64,000 nucleotides of DNA. Origin: Protopterus annectens. Lineage: Eukaryota > Chordata > Ceratodontiformes > Protopteridae. Location of the stretch: positions 18,703,292 through 18,767,291 of the forward strand of contig NC_056739.1 in NCBI RefSeq assembly GCF_019279795.1. Reading direction: 5' to 3'. The position numbers were made by a program, and so were the translations under genes. How positions within the stretch are numbered: position 1 is the first letter of the stretch; each line of letters opens with the position of its first letter. Shown here in pieces: positions 12,033 to 22,994 of this stretch. The notes below the pieces were generated by a model. It searched no databases. It was not told where the DNA came from and saw only the letters and a list, made by a program, of their open reading frames with translations.

Positions 12033-12068
12033 CAATAAGAAAGAAGGTGAGATAGGACAACATAACAT

Positions 12069-13560
12069 GTATAGTTATGTAAGTAAACTTACGATAACAG
12101 TAGTTGTACGAATGGATCACTGTTGCAGTAGCCTAAATGGATTTGACAGCCATCAAGCGTCCAAAGCTTTAGCATACCTTTTATATGCCCTAAACAATGC
12201 TGGGCTTATGGATAGCCACAGAAAATCAGTGGTTTGGGCACCAAACCATTCAGAGCTTTCTTGTCACAGAGAAAGGGAGGCTAGAGCCTGATAATAGGGT
12301 ATATGCTAGGAACAAAAATATGAGAAAATCCTCACCATGTCAAAGAGATCTCATTAAAAAGTAAGGATGGAGGGTGGAATGAAGTGGCTACTGTAACAGT
12401 GAGCTATATGAACATCTATAATTATGGTAAGTTTACTTTCAGAACTGTATTACGTTTATAATTACATCAATATTGCAGTAGCAAAACTGTATCAGTAGAA
12501 TATCAGAGGAACAACAGACAGGGAGGAGGAAGATTGAAGATCCTGGACCATCTGAAGAATGGTCTTAGGACAACCTGCTCTAGACCTGGAAAAGGAATCA
12601 GGTTTGTAGTGTTTTGTGAAAGTATGCACAGAGGAAAAAGCTGCTGACTCTGGACTTTCCAAAAAGCCACATAAGATGCCAAGACCCTGGTATGAAAGTG
12701 ACTTCTTATGGTGGGAATAACAGAAGTATGAGGCAACCACTTAGAAATCATCACTTTGACAGTTTGTCCTTTTTTATTACCCACATAAGAAATTAACAAT
12801 TGATTTGCATTCCTAAAGGTTTTAGTCCTGTCAAGATAGTATTTGAGCTGTGGACATCCAGAGTATCTTCCTTGTTTCTAGGTTCTGGAAAGGAGACAGT
12901 GAGATGGATAGCTTGGTTCAAAAGTAAGTCCTGAAACCAATTTAGGCAAGAAAAAAGGATACGTTCTCAAAGAAACCCTGTCTTTATGAAAGCAATGAGA
13001 TAAGGTTGATCCACAATAAGAACTTGTGACTCGGATACTCATCTTGCAGAGCTAAGAGCAAACACCAACACTGTTTTCCAAGTTAAAAACTTAAAATCAG
13101 TTAGATGAGCTGGTTCAAATGCAGACAGCAGAAGTTTTTCCAAATCAAAAACAAAAGATCTCAGGGAAGAGCCACCTGTTTCCTAACTGGACAGATATAA
13201 AGATAAAATGCTTAACTTTTTCTCAAGATATAAAGATAAAATGCTTAACTTGAGGTTGGGTAGAAAAAAGGGGAATCTATGGATAGACAAGCAGATATGG
13301 CCAAAAGATGAATACTGTTAGAAGAGTAAGAAAGGCCAGAGGATAATAAGCACAAAAATATTGTAAAGCCAGAGGCATCCTAGCATGACAAGGGTCCGGG
13401 TTCTTACTATGGCACCAAGAAAACATTTTCCATTTACCCATGTATGATCTTCTAGTAGCAAGATTCTTTGTATCCTTTAATTCCTGTGGCACATCTTCAG
13501 AAAACAGGTGCCTAAGATGTATGAAAATTCTGTTATCTGGGTAGTCAGATGAGGTGTTGT
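12069..13560 (-). mobile_element. Ancient DIRS remnant V: left end, ICR and YR
   Basis: A left-terminal sequence (AGTTATGTAAGTAAACTTACGATAAC) starts right at the end of A1. An ICR-like region at 12395-12490 contains its reverse complement (ATTATGGTAAGTTTACTTTC), preceded by the usual GGATGGAGGGTGGAATGAAG. A degraded YR gene follows. Gag and pol are absent. The terminal sequence differs from families A, B and C, so this is a fourth, older family. Confidence 0.62.
12492..13492 (-). pseudogene. Degraded DIRS tyrosine recombinase (V)
   Basis: The 98-codon stretch 12503-12799 reads SKWLPHTSVIPTIRSHFHTR...VLASYVAFWK. This aligns by eye with the YR C-terminal region of B2 and E: the SKW helix, the HSTR box (here SHFHTR) and the ..SRAGFATAVLQ-like tail (here LEQVVLRPFFRW). 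The stretch 13277-13492 (ATRRSYMGKWKMFSW) corresponds to the N-terminal core-binding segment TRKVYADKWRRF. Many stops lie between. Nonfunctional. Confidence 0.55.
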
Positions 13561-13706
13561 AAGTTGGAGTGTATCAAACAACCCCTTTCTTGTGTGAGTA
13601 GGTCCAACTTGTCAGGAAGCTTGTGGTAATTGCTCTTGGCAATTCTTAACTGAAGAGAAAACCACTGCTGCTTCTGATAAAATGAAGTGATCACTGCCAA
13701 CCAAAT

Positions 13707-15062
13707 GTGATGACCCTCCAATGGACCAGTAATCAGGGAGCCTCAATCCTCACCACTGGCAACAGTGGGGGACGTTCACTGAGAGGATGATAAGTACACA
13801 CACAGTATTTCCAGATGCAGCTCTCTGCATCAAGTGCAATTTTACTTACAAGCACACAGAGACCACAATCAGTCCAGAGCTGGTTTCTCCCTCTTTCTCC
13901 AGATCCCCAATAAGACTTCCCGCTGGCACAACTATAGAGTTGAGATCTCAGCTGAGTGACCAAACCAAGACCTCCAGCACCCTCTCTGTCCAACCAGTGC
14001 TTTGTGTTCCTGCCCAAGTAGCTGGCACACGCACACACTTTGAGGTTTGATTTAGAGGCAGACACACACACACACACACACACACACACGGGAAAGGCTG
14101 GCACAGGTTTACTAGCTATGCCCCCTTTTGTTCAGATTATAAGGTAGTTACCACTGCCACCAGTCACTCCTTACAGGCTACTTTAGGGCCATTAACAAAG
14201 GGTGCCCAGTTTCACTGCTGAATATTAATACTCATACAAATGGTAGTTTGACCAAGAGCAAGGCTATTAGGAGTGGCCCACTCACTGCCACCAGATAAAT
14301 ATGCAAGTACTCTCAAGACTTGAATATCTCTACACAGTTCAGCCACAATGAAAGGTTTAAATATAGTTAATCATAAATAATAAAAGGACAAGACAATACT
14401 AAATATATATATTCACAGGGACATCAGAGCTCAAAATTACAGGAAATATTTAAAACAACACTGCAGTACAGGCTCACACAAATAAAGAAAAACATCTAAA
14501 CTAAGCTTCACTATATTCCTGACTGCATCTAAGAGAGTTAATATACCCTAGCAACTTACTTAAAGCAAGGCAGATGTGGTGAATGGTTCTTATTGATGTT
14601 GTCAGGTCCAAGATAGAATACAGAATGCTTTGTCTCACTAAGACACTTCTCAAAATAATATGTAAAATATTACTGCTGGGATAGCTTGCAGAATGACATC
14701 ATTTCTTGTCATCTGACTTCTACTTCCCAGGTAAAACCCCCACTGCTGAAGCTGGCAGGACTTAGCACCTACCTGCAAAAATACACATACAAGGGCTTTT
14801 GCTCAGATCTTTGGCGGGTGCTGGAAGTCATAAAACAATTGCATTCCTTCATGCTTTAAGAGCAGTAATTAGTTCACCCCAAAGACAATACAGAAAGCTT
14901 CCTAGAACAGACTTTGTGTCTCTGGCTGTATTTTTAAGTGAGACAGCATCTTTATGGCCTACCATATAAAGTAATTTAATTTTAGATATTTTTCTAAAGT
15001 TTGCTGGACTGAGGTTAACCCTCCAGTTTCCTCTGTTAAAACAGATACATTTAAACAGTTAC
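13707..15062 (-). mobile_element. LTR-like repeat, minus copy
   Basis: This about 1.3-kb block matches, in the opposite orientation, the sequence at the right edge of the window (about 62980-64000). Shared blocks include AGCTGGTTTCTCCCT, TGGCACAACTATAG, CTCCAGCACCCTCTCT and an AT-rich TTATTATTTAT..TTTAAACCTTTCA block. Its minus-strand end, GGGTCATCACA, is followed by TTTGGTTGGCAGTGATC, which resembles a Ty3-type primer-binding leader. A solo LTR is my best guess; the protein-like open frames inside are probably accidental. Confidence 0.45.
14062..14089. repeat. (CA)n microsatellite
   Basis: About fourteen CA dinucleotides within the LTR-like repeat. Confidence 0.95.
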
Positions 15063-15224
15063 AATAGTGCATGTACATTTCTGTTCTCTGTGGCAGGCAC
15101 ACTGTGCATACATTTCAAAGTCAAACACTTTACAAAACACATTTTTAACACACACATCTTACAATGCAGTTGATATACACACGACATACAGTTCTAATAC
15201 ATTTGTCACACAAGCATCTTATTT

Positions 15225-15778
15225 CCTCATCATCCTATCCACCTCTGACATGGACAGACTTCGGAAGGACTTAACAGAGGAAGAAGTGGAAGTTGGACTA
15301 GATGACTTTTTAGGCATCTCCAGGAGAAAGGGAGACCTTAAACTCAGGGATACAGGCTCCAGGGAAAATCTTGGAGTACCGAGCCAAGGAGACCTTTCAA
15401 CAGTAGATATCAGATCTGAAGACTTTGGATCTCAGGTATTGAGACCTTCTCAGGAGGTTCAGAAGAAGGTTCTCAATGAGCTGGCCACATAGGAAAGCAT
15501 TTTCGGTGCTCCCTGGGCTCTTTAGATTTTTGAGAGGGGGTTTGAGCCCCAGAGGAAGAAGTTCCCGCTGAAGGAGCAGAAACTGGAATGAGGCCTTTTA
15601 AAATAAGTTTATTTCTCCAGTCACAAATGGCCCTGCCATTAAATGCTGCACATATGGAGCAGGAGCTATCCAAATGTGCAGGTCCAAGGCAACAAAAGCA
15701 CTCCCTGTGGTCATCAGAGTTGGGGATCTTATGCCCACAGGAAGTGCACTTTTTGAACCCAGTAGGCATATCAGCCAT
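15225..15778 (-). pseudogene. gag: DIRS Gag relic (X)
   Basis: The ATG at 15778 opens MADMPTGFKKC. It is followed by the DIRS Gag Cys/His cluster (C-x2-C, D-D-H-x2-C, CCLG, H, C-x2-C) and a WRNKLILKGLI segment. The frame breaks near 15480. The conserved downstream motif RSLSMSEVDRMMRK is found at about 15222-15270, matching SSRPLSDTDVDRVVQK in the F Gag. It ends there in a stop and unrelated DNA. Confidence 0.7.
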
Positions 15779-15837
15779 ACTGAGTAGTCACAAAAAGGAA
15801 GCATTCAGAGAAAAAAGGAAAAAGGGATTTTTTTTTA

Positions 15838-15866
15838 AATATAATAATAATAATAATAATAATAAG
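15838..15866. repeat. (AAT)n microsatellite
   Basis: About eight ATA/AAT units in the X leader, 3' of a T-run. Confidence 0.9.
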
Positions 15867-16260
15867 GCAGAAAATTTTAATACCAACTATGGTAGGAAAG
15901 AGGCTACATGAGAAGAAAGTAATAAGGGGAAAGTTACCAGCAATTGTAAAAAGAAGATGTCTTACCATAACATCCCATCTGTGTTGTCAATCTTCATCCA
16001 CTCTTGACTCCTGGATATGGTTCTTATCCTCGGAACCGATCCAGCTGTTACATAGCTTGAGCAAGCCAAAAAATCTCTCGAGCTACTGGTCCACCCATAA
16101 TGCCACTCTCTACATTAACTCAGATCAAGTCTGCAAGCTCTCAGAAAGATTTCCTAACTGATGCCAGAAGCTATGTCCAAGGTGTATCCTAATAGGGAAA
16201 CTCAAGACAGCACATCACTCCACCAGAAGTCCAAAGGAGGGGGAAGGTGAGGTGGGATGC

Positions 16261-16360
16261 AAGAATTGATGAAGATCAACTACAGAGATGGAACGTTATG
16301 GTAAGATATAACTTCTTTATCTGATGTTGTCAATCTTCATCCATTCTTGACTCTTGGGAC
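16261..16360. repeat. ICR of C
   Basis: The complement of the left end (GGAACGTTATGGTAAGATAT) abuts the complement of the right end (ATCTGATGTTGTCAATCTTC), giving a head-to-head junction of the two termini. Confidence 0.85.
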
Positions 16361-16379
16361 AGAGTCCCCGGCTACCTTA

Positions 16380-17430
16380 GATCTTGGGTGGCCCTATGGA
16401 AGGACATTCCTGAGAATCATAGAGCCAAAGCAGGTTCTCCACCCTGGAGACCATATCCAGTTTGTAATGAGTAATACAGGTAGGCAGAGTAGCCCATGTT
16501 GCAGCAGTGCAAATTTTGGAGATGAAACTTTATAGAATGGAAAACAACTGAGGTTGCCATGGATCTGGTAGAATGAGCCTTCAATGGCATAGGCAGATTT
16601 AGACTCTTTTTTTGTGTAAATAAAGGAAATGCAATCTCTTAGCCATCTAGAAAGAGAAACCTTAGAAACAGGTTTGCCCAAGGTTGCACATGGAAAGGAC
16701 ACAAATAATTGTTCTAATTGCCCGAACTGTTTAATTCTATCCAACTAGAAATGTAGCTGCCTGTGCACATCAAGAAGGTATAAGTACTATTCACCCTTAT
16801 TAGAATAGTTTGGGAAAAATACTGGCAAGTCGATGGTTTGATTGATACTGACACTCTGAGATCACTTTTGGAAGGAAGGATGGGGTTTGTCCTGAGTGAC
16901 ACACTGTCTTTATGGAAAATTAAATAAGGGGCCTTAGAACACAAAGCCTGTAATTCGGAGATGCGTCTTGCTGAGGTGACAGCAATTAGAAGAAGTGCTT
17001 TCCACGAAAAATTATTTAAGTCACATTTCACTGCAGGTTCAAAGGGAGGGAATGTAAGTGACTGCAAGACAATCATCAAGTCCCATGGCAGTAAGGGATC
17101 TTTGAAAGGGGGCTTTAAATGAACTGTTCCCTTAAGAGAAAAACCTTGCAAAGTTTGTGAGAGATTAAAGGACGGTGACCGAAACAGTTATGAAAATTTG
17201 AAATGGCTGTTAAAATAACCTTAATCCTGGAAGCCGAAGCCCCCTTTAGCAAAAATAGTAGCTAAGAACTCTAGAACTTTTTCCAGTGGAGCTGAAAAAG
17301 GATCTAGACCATTCTCATAAGCCCAGAAAGAAAATCTCTTAAATTTACTTTGGTAGAGATTCCTGGTGGATGATTTATGGGATGCCAACAAAATGCGTCC
17401 CACAGGAGATGGGAGGTCATTGTGCTGGTG
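16380..17430 (-). pseudogene. DIRS tyrosine recombinase relic (C)
   Basis: Three frames carry the gene. 17221-17403 holds SSTRNLYQSKFKRFSFWAYENG plus PLEKVLEFLATIF, the N-terminal core-binding region. 16714-17151 holds FPPFEPAVKCDLNNFSWKALLLIAVTSARRISELQAL with the first catalytic Arg intact. 16394-16744 holds KPVSKVSLSRWLRDCISFIYTKK and a damaged HSTR/Tyr region. At least two frameshifts separate them. Integrase of the circular cDNA in intact relatives. Confidence 0.78.
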
Positions 17431-19500
17431 ACTAATGGAATTGGGGAAACCAAGCAGTCAGCTTGAGAATTTGTAAATTGGGATGCACCAGTCCCTGGGG
17501 GTGAGAGAGAAGGTGTGGAGCTGGGTCCAGAATTCATGGGCGACAGAGTAGATGAGACTATAGGAAGGGAAACCACATTTGTCAAGGCCAGTAAGGTGCA
17601 ATGAGGACTACTTTGCTTCTCAACTGAGCTGCTTTCTTGAGGAATAGAGGAATTAGTGGGAATGAAATAAAGGCATAAAGGGGATCCGGAGGCCAATCGA
17701 GAAGAGCATCTCTCGGGGACTCCCCCTGAGGAGGAATTTGGGCAAAGTACTTTCTGCACTTGTTGTTCAGGGGTGAACCAAACAGGGCGCAGGAAGGCCA
17801 GCCTCAGCGAAGAAAAATCTTCTTTGCCACTCTGGGATTTAGAGACCACTCGTGAGGCGTAAGAATGCATCTGCTTAGTTTGTTTGCTATTACGTTGGAA
17901 CTCCCTGGGATGTGCATTGCTATCAGAAAGTGGTTGGAAGTTATAGCCCATTGCCACACTCAAAGGGTTTTTTAACACAGTGGACAGAACTTGGTTTCCC
18001 CTTGTTTGTTGATGTACCAAACTACAACCATGTCTGATTGAATAGCTATTGTTCCTTGAGGTACGGCAGAATGAAACACTTGCAGTGCTAGAAGCACTGC
18101 TCTCATCTCCAGAACACTGATATGCAGGTTAGTCTCGGAGGGGGACCAAGTGCCTTGGACCGTCTTCCCTACAAAATGCATCCGTGGTCACTATGGCCTT
18201 GGATTGAGAGTGGACAAAGGGGAGGCTCAGAAGAATGTCCTTGGATTGCATCCACCAAGATAGATCATTTTTGTATCGACTGGGTATAAAAACTAGATGA
18301 CTCATGGGGTGTGTTAGAACAAACCATTGGTTCGCAAGCATCCACTGAAGAAGTCTCTTGTGAAACCTTGCTAGTAGGACTGATGTGATCAATGCTGCCA
18401 TGGAGCCCAATGCTTGCAGAATTTGCTGAGACGGTTTCTTGTTCGAAAGAAGAAGCTAAACTTGCAACTGTATTTTCTGAAACCTGTGGTGGGGTAGCTG
18501 TACTACACAAGACTGAGTGTTGAGACAAGCTCCGGTGAATTCCATATGCAGAGTAGGGGTTATCTGAGACTTTGCAAGGTTTACTGTTAAGTCCAACCGA
18601 AGAGGTAGTTTCAGAAGTAAGTTCCTAGTTTGTAGAAGTAGACGCCTGGTGGTAGCGGTGAGGAGCCAGTCGTCCAGGTATTGAAACACTCAGAAAATCC
18701 GTGCAGCCTTAGATGTGCTGTGACTGCTGCCATACATTTGGTAAACATCCTGGGGGCTGCGGTGAGAACAAATGGCAGCACTCTGAATTGGTAGTGACTG
18801 GCTCCCAGCCAGAAGCAGAAAACTCTTCCCAAGCGTTTGTCCATCTTTATTTGGTAATATGCATCTTGAAAGTTGACAGAGCACATCCACTCATTTTCTT
18901 CTAAGAAAGGAAGCATGGATTGAACTATGACCATCTGGAATTTGCACTGTTTAACAAATTTGTTCAGAATGCTAAGAACCAAAATTGGTCTCCAGTTCCC
19001 TGACTTCTTTGGCGCTAAAAAGAATCTTGAGTAATATCTGGATCCTAGTTGGTCTGGTGGGACTTCATGAATGACTTTTTTTTCTAGCATCTTTTGGATT
19101 TCTAACTCTGCTTGAACTCTGACTGGGTGGATCATCATGGAGTTTTGCTCAAGTTCATGGAGTAAGGGTGAAGGAGATAGAATAACCTCTGGAAATAATC
19201 CTTATCCCAGAGGCATCGGTAGTTATGCATTGCCAGGGAGTTGAGTGCAAAGAGAATCTTCCCCCCGACTGCCTCCAGAGGCGAGCAGCCTTTCAGGAGT
19301 GTTGGTAGGGTTGACAAGAGAAAGACTCCATGGAACCATGGTTTTGTGGACCACCCCTGCCTCTGGGACGGCGTCTTCCATTGTAATTCCCTCCTCTACC
19401 TCGAGGGAAGTCTGTACCACGTGTGTCCTAGAAAGGATTCTGGGACATCTTGAACCACATCTTGCCACTCCTTTGATTCCTGGAGTAGGATCATTGAGGA
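17304..19500 (-). pseudogene. pol: DIRS RT/RNase H pol relic (C)
   Basis: RT at 18611-19138 shows RFFLAPKKSGNWRPILVLSILN, FQDAYYQIKMDKR and LPFVLTAAPRMFTKCMAAVTAHLR. The catalytic FQYLDDWLLTATTRR is in the next frame (18456-18689). RNase H remains include VLEMRAVLLALQVFHS and VVWYINKQGETK (17972-18181). The methyltransferase-like end is scrambled at 17300-17800. The 5' end is cut off at 19511 by A2. Confidence 0.8.
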
Positions 19501-19870
19501 GTGGAAAAATAAGAAGTAATGTACCTATCATAACGTTCCATGTTAGTTGTCTTCTTCTCGCCTTCTTTCTTGCTGGTTGCGGTTCAGAGCCAATCCTCGG
19601 CTCCGACTCGGCCATCTACTAAAGCTCGAGAGCTATTTACTGGCTCGAGGCCTCCACATATCCCACAATGCTTGGCGCTAGATACCCAGATCTCGTTTGG
19701 CAGAGCTAACACCATAGAAAAATTCAAGGACACCTGTCCAAACTACAAGGTTTACCTACAGTACTAAAACAGAGGAGGACGTAACCCAGATAAGACTCAG
19801 CCAGAGGAAGAAGGCCTCAAAAAGGGACTCTTCTCAGTCTGTCCAGGCTAGGGGGATGGAGGGTGGGATG

Positions 19871-19973
19871 CAAGAAAGAAGGCGAGAAGAAGACAACTAA
19901 CATGGAACGTTATGGTAGGTACATAACTTCTTAATGTTAAGTTGTCTCTCTCGCCTTCATTCTTGCTGGTTGG
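19871..19973. repeat. ICR of A2
   Basis: Contains the complement of the left terminus (CATGGAACGTTATGGTAGGT) followed directly by TTAATGTTAAGTTGTCTCTC, the complement of the right terminus. Confidence 0.87.
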
Positions 19974-20006
19974 GACAGCGTCCCTAGCACCTTAATCCTG
20001 GGTGGC

Positions 20007-21005
20007 TCATCGGAACAGACTCTTGAGCACAGTGGAACCAAAATCAGCTCTACTCCTAGAGGCCATATCCAACTTATAATGTGAAATGAAAGTATGAGGA
20101 GTGGCCCATGTGGCTGCAGCACAAATAGATTCCATTGGTAGTCTTGCTTGAAAAGCTACCGAAGTAGCTAACGCTCTGGTGGAATGACCTTTAGGTTTAG
20201 TAGGGAGTTCTTTACGTCTCAGCTGATAAACCAAAGTAATAATAAAGGACAATCACCTGGATAAGGTTACTTTAGAAACTGGCAGGCCCTGTTTGCCCTC
20301 AGCATAGGACAGGAAGAGTTGGTCTGATTTTCTTGTTTGCTTAGTCCTATCCAAATAAAAACATAATTGCCTATGAACGTCTAATTGGTGTAACTTTTGT
20401 TCAGCTTTGTTCGAATAGTCAGGAAAAAAGACAGGTAGATCAATAGCCTGATTCAGGTTTGTTTCGGAAGATACCTTGGGGCGAAATGAAGGATTAGTTC
20501 TGAGTGAAACTCTATCCTTATGAAACACAAGATAAGGAGGACGAATACAGAGGGCTTGAAGTTCCGAAACTTTCCTAGCTGAGGTGATAGCTACTAAAAA
20601 GAGAGTCTTCCAGGAGAGCAATTTTAAAGAACAGGAAGCCGCAGGTTCAAAAGGGGGGAGAATCAAGGAAGCTAATATCAAGTTTAAGTCCCATGGAGGT
20701 GGGGGATCTCTGACTGGTGGCCTAAGCAAAATAGTTCCATTAGGGAAGGCCTTGCAAAGTTTGTGAGACATGATGCTGGTTTCTGACAGGCCAGCGTGGA
20801 AATTTGCGATAGCAGCTAATTGGACCCTAATGGTGGCAGATGAGGAACCAGCTTGAAAGAATTCTGCTAAAAAATCTAAAACGTGATGGACAGGGGCTGT
20901 AAAGGGGTCTATATTCCTAGCCTCTGCCCAGAAAGAGAAACATTTCCACTTACTAGCATAAGTCTTCCTTGGTGGTAGATTTGTGCGAATAAAGGATGAT
21001 TTCAC
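20007..21005 (-). pseudogene. DIRS tyrosine recombinase with one nonsense codon (A2)
   Basis: A near-complete YR of about 330 codons. 20256-21005 encodes the core-binding domain (TYASKWKCFSFWAEAR) and ITSARKVSELQAL; the box-I residue before VSE is Lys where relatives have Arg. The frame then stops at 20253-20255, where TGG of SRW has become TGA. Beyond it, still in frame, lie KGHSTRALATSVAF (His and Arg of box II) and TWATPHTFISHYKLD with the nucleophilic Tyr. Two lesions, the stop and R-to-K, would inactivate it. Confidence 0.85.
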
Positions 21006-21035
21006 GCACCAGCTGAGAAATATGTGGAAGCCTGG

Positions 21036-22994
21036 CTAAGGTTGGAAGTGGAGCAACCAAGCTGTGAGGTTGAGAGACTGAAGGGATTGGTGCAGTCCAC
21101 CCGACTGATGGACCAAGAGGTCTGGCACTGGGTCCAAATTCCAAGGCTGCTCCAGTAGGTGACGATGCAGGAATGGTAACCAAATTTGTTGAGGCCAGTA
21201 AGGGGCAATGAGGATAATCCTGGATCCCAATACGGTAGCCTTCTGAATTAGTTTGGGAATTAGGGGAAAAGGTGGCAATGCATACAGAAGACCCCGGGGC
21301 CAATCGTGAGCTAGAGCGTCTCTGGGGAGTGTCCGGGAAGGGGGAAGAGAGTGAAAAAATTGTTGCACTTGCTGTTGAGAGGAGTTGCGAAAAGGTCGCG
21401 GCAAGGTTGACCCCATCTGCGGAAGACTTTGTCTGCTACTGACTGATTGAGAGACCACTCGTGAGGCATGAGAATAGCTCTGCTTAGCCTGTCCGCTATG
21501 ACGTTGGACTTCCCGGGGATGTGTGTTGCCATCAGAAACCGTTGAGAGGAGATTGCCCATTGCCAGAGTCTGAGTGCTTCTCGACATAAGGGATAGGACT
21601 TGGTTCCGCCCTGCTTGTTGATGTACCACACTACAGACATATTGTCTGTCTGAATTGCAATAGTTCCGGTGGGTAGAGAGTCCTGAACAGCTTGCAACGC
21701 TAAAAGCATCGCTCACATCTCCAAGACGTTTATGTGCAGGTGGTACTCTAGAGTTTGCCAAGTGCTCTGGACAGTCCTGCCCTGAAAATGCCCCCCCCCC
21801 CCCCCCCCGATCAGGGAGGCATCCGTGGCAACAGGAGGAGGAAGAACAAACGGTCTGCCCTGGAGTACTAGAGGGGAGACCATCCACCAAGCCAGGTGGT
21901 CTTTGCATGATTGAGTGATTATTATCTTGTGAGACATTGGAAGTTGTTGAAAAGACCATTGGGTAAAAAGCATCCACTGAAGAATCTGCATGTGAAAACA
22001 AGCCAGGAGAACTAGTATGGGGAACTAGTATGATTGCTGCTGCTATGAGACCCAAAGTTTTTAGTACAAATCTGGCCTGAATCCTCTTGCACTGTAGTAA
22101 GACCTGCACGTGTCGGTGAATGTCTGACACTCTGTCTAGAGGAAGTCTTGCAGACAGATCTTTTGTATTTAATCTTGCGCCTATAAAGGTTATAGACTGA
22201 CAAGGCGACAATGCAGACTTTTCGAAATTTAATGAGATACCTAGCTCGGAGCAAGTTTGGATGGTATAATCCGTGGCTCGCAGTAGCTGATGCCTGGTGG
22301 AAGCAGTAAGGAGCCAGTCATCTAGATATGGAAATATGTGGAATCCTCGCCGTCTCAGGTGAGCCGTAACCACTGCCATGCATTTGGTGAACACACTGGG
22401 GGCTGTGGTGAGACCAAAGGGCAGGGCTCTGAATTGATAGTGACTGGCTCCCAGCCGGAAGTGGAGAAACCTTCTGGAGCGCCTGTCCATTTTGATATGG
22501 TAGTACGCATCCTGAAGGTCTATGGAGCACACCCAATTGTCCTGACCCAAAAAGGGTAGCATGGACTGAAGTGTGACCATCCGGAACTTTGTTCTTTGAA
22601 CAGACTTGTTCAACCTGCTGAGATCCAAAATGGGTCTCCAGTCCCCTGTCTTTTTTGGCACCAAAAAGAACCTGGAGTAAATTACGGATCCTTGCTGGTC
22701 TGCTGGGACTGGCTGGATGGCCCATTTTTCTAGCAGTTTTGAAATTTATGGCACTGCTTGTTCCCTTAGACCGGATGGAACATCTGGAAGGGACTTGGTT
22801 GTTTGTACAGGGGTGTGGACAAAGGGGATTTTGTAACCCTCGGATATGACAGACCATACCCATTTGTCTTGTGTGATGAGTTGCCAGGCTTCTGGGTACA
22901 GTGACAAACTTCCCCCGACTGCCTCCGAAGGTGGACAGTCGGGCAGCCCCTCAGGGGTGCTGAAAGGGTTTGTCAGAGAAAGATTCTCTGCCAC
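21036..22994 (-). pseudogene. pol: DIRS RT/RNase H/MT-like pol (A2)
   Basis: Frame from 22994: conserved N-terminus (DCPPSEAVGGSLSLYPEAW), then an in-frame TAA at 22746-22748. The RT follows: FLVPKKTGDWRPILDLSRLN, CSIDLQDAYYHIKMDRR, LPFGLTTAPSVFTKCM and FPYLDDWLLTAS. A 13-bp direct duplication at 22009-22032 (GAACTAGTATGGG) shifts the frame before RNase H, which reads correctly in 21311-21991 (VATDASLIGG.., VLEM.., IQTDNMSVVWYINKQ, ADRLSRAI). The methyltransferase-like tail (DWPRGLLYALPPFPLIP..LIAPYWPQQIW) returns to the first frame. Confidence 0.85.
21791..21808. repeat. Poly-C run within RNase H
   Basis: Eighteen consecutive C replace the shorter C-run encoding Gly-Trp-Gly-Gly in relatives, giving a run of glycines right after the first RNase H aspartate (TTDASLIG). 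It is prone to slippage. Confidence 0.9.

Larger units (their letters stand above)
5044..12068 (-). mobile_element. DIRS family A element A1 (full-length, decayed)
   Basis: The left end begins AGAAGTTATGTACTTACC at 5044; the left terminal repeat runs to about 5230. The right terminal repeat (about 11530-12068) ends ...CATAACAT and is split by a foldback MITE. Gene order on the minus strand is gag (8596-10982), pol (about 6487-8905), YR (about 5510-6660). The ICR lies at 5380-5484. With the MITE removed it is about 6.6 kb, including a 265-bp internal duplication. All three genes carry stops and frameshifts, so the copy is inactive. Confidence 0.9.
15225..15951 (-). mobile_element. DIRS relic X, gag-bearing fragment
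   Basis: Leader and gag of element X, which is interrupted by C at 15951/34571 and by F at 34883/61686. The remaining leader lies at 34571-34883 and its right terminus at 61686-61705. Leader features typical of family C are present (ACCAACTATGGTAGG, GTTACCAGCAATTG). Everything 3' of mid-gag is missing, so X was truncated independently of the later insertions. Confidence 0.68.

Noticed and set aside
13733-14104. Conserved protein in the LTR-like repeats
   Set aside because: The resemblance between the open frames at 13733-14104 and 63735-63971 follows nucleotide similarity, includes a microsatellite-coded stretch, and has no recognised domain.
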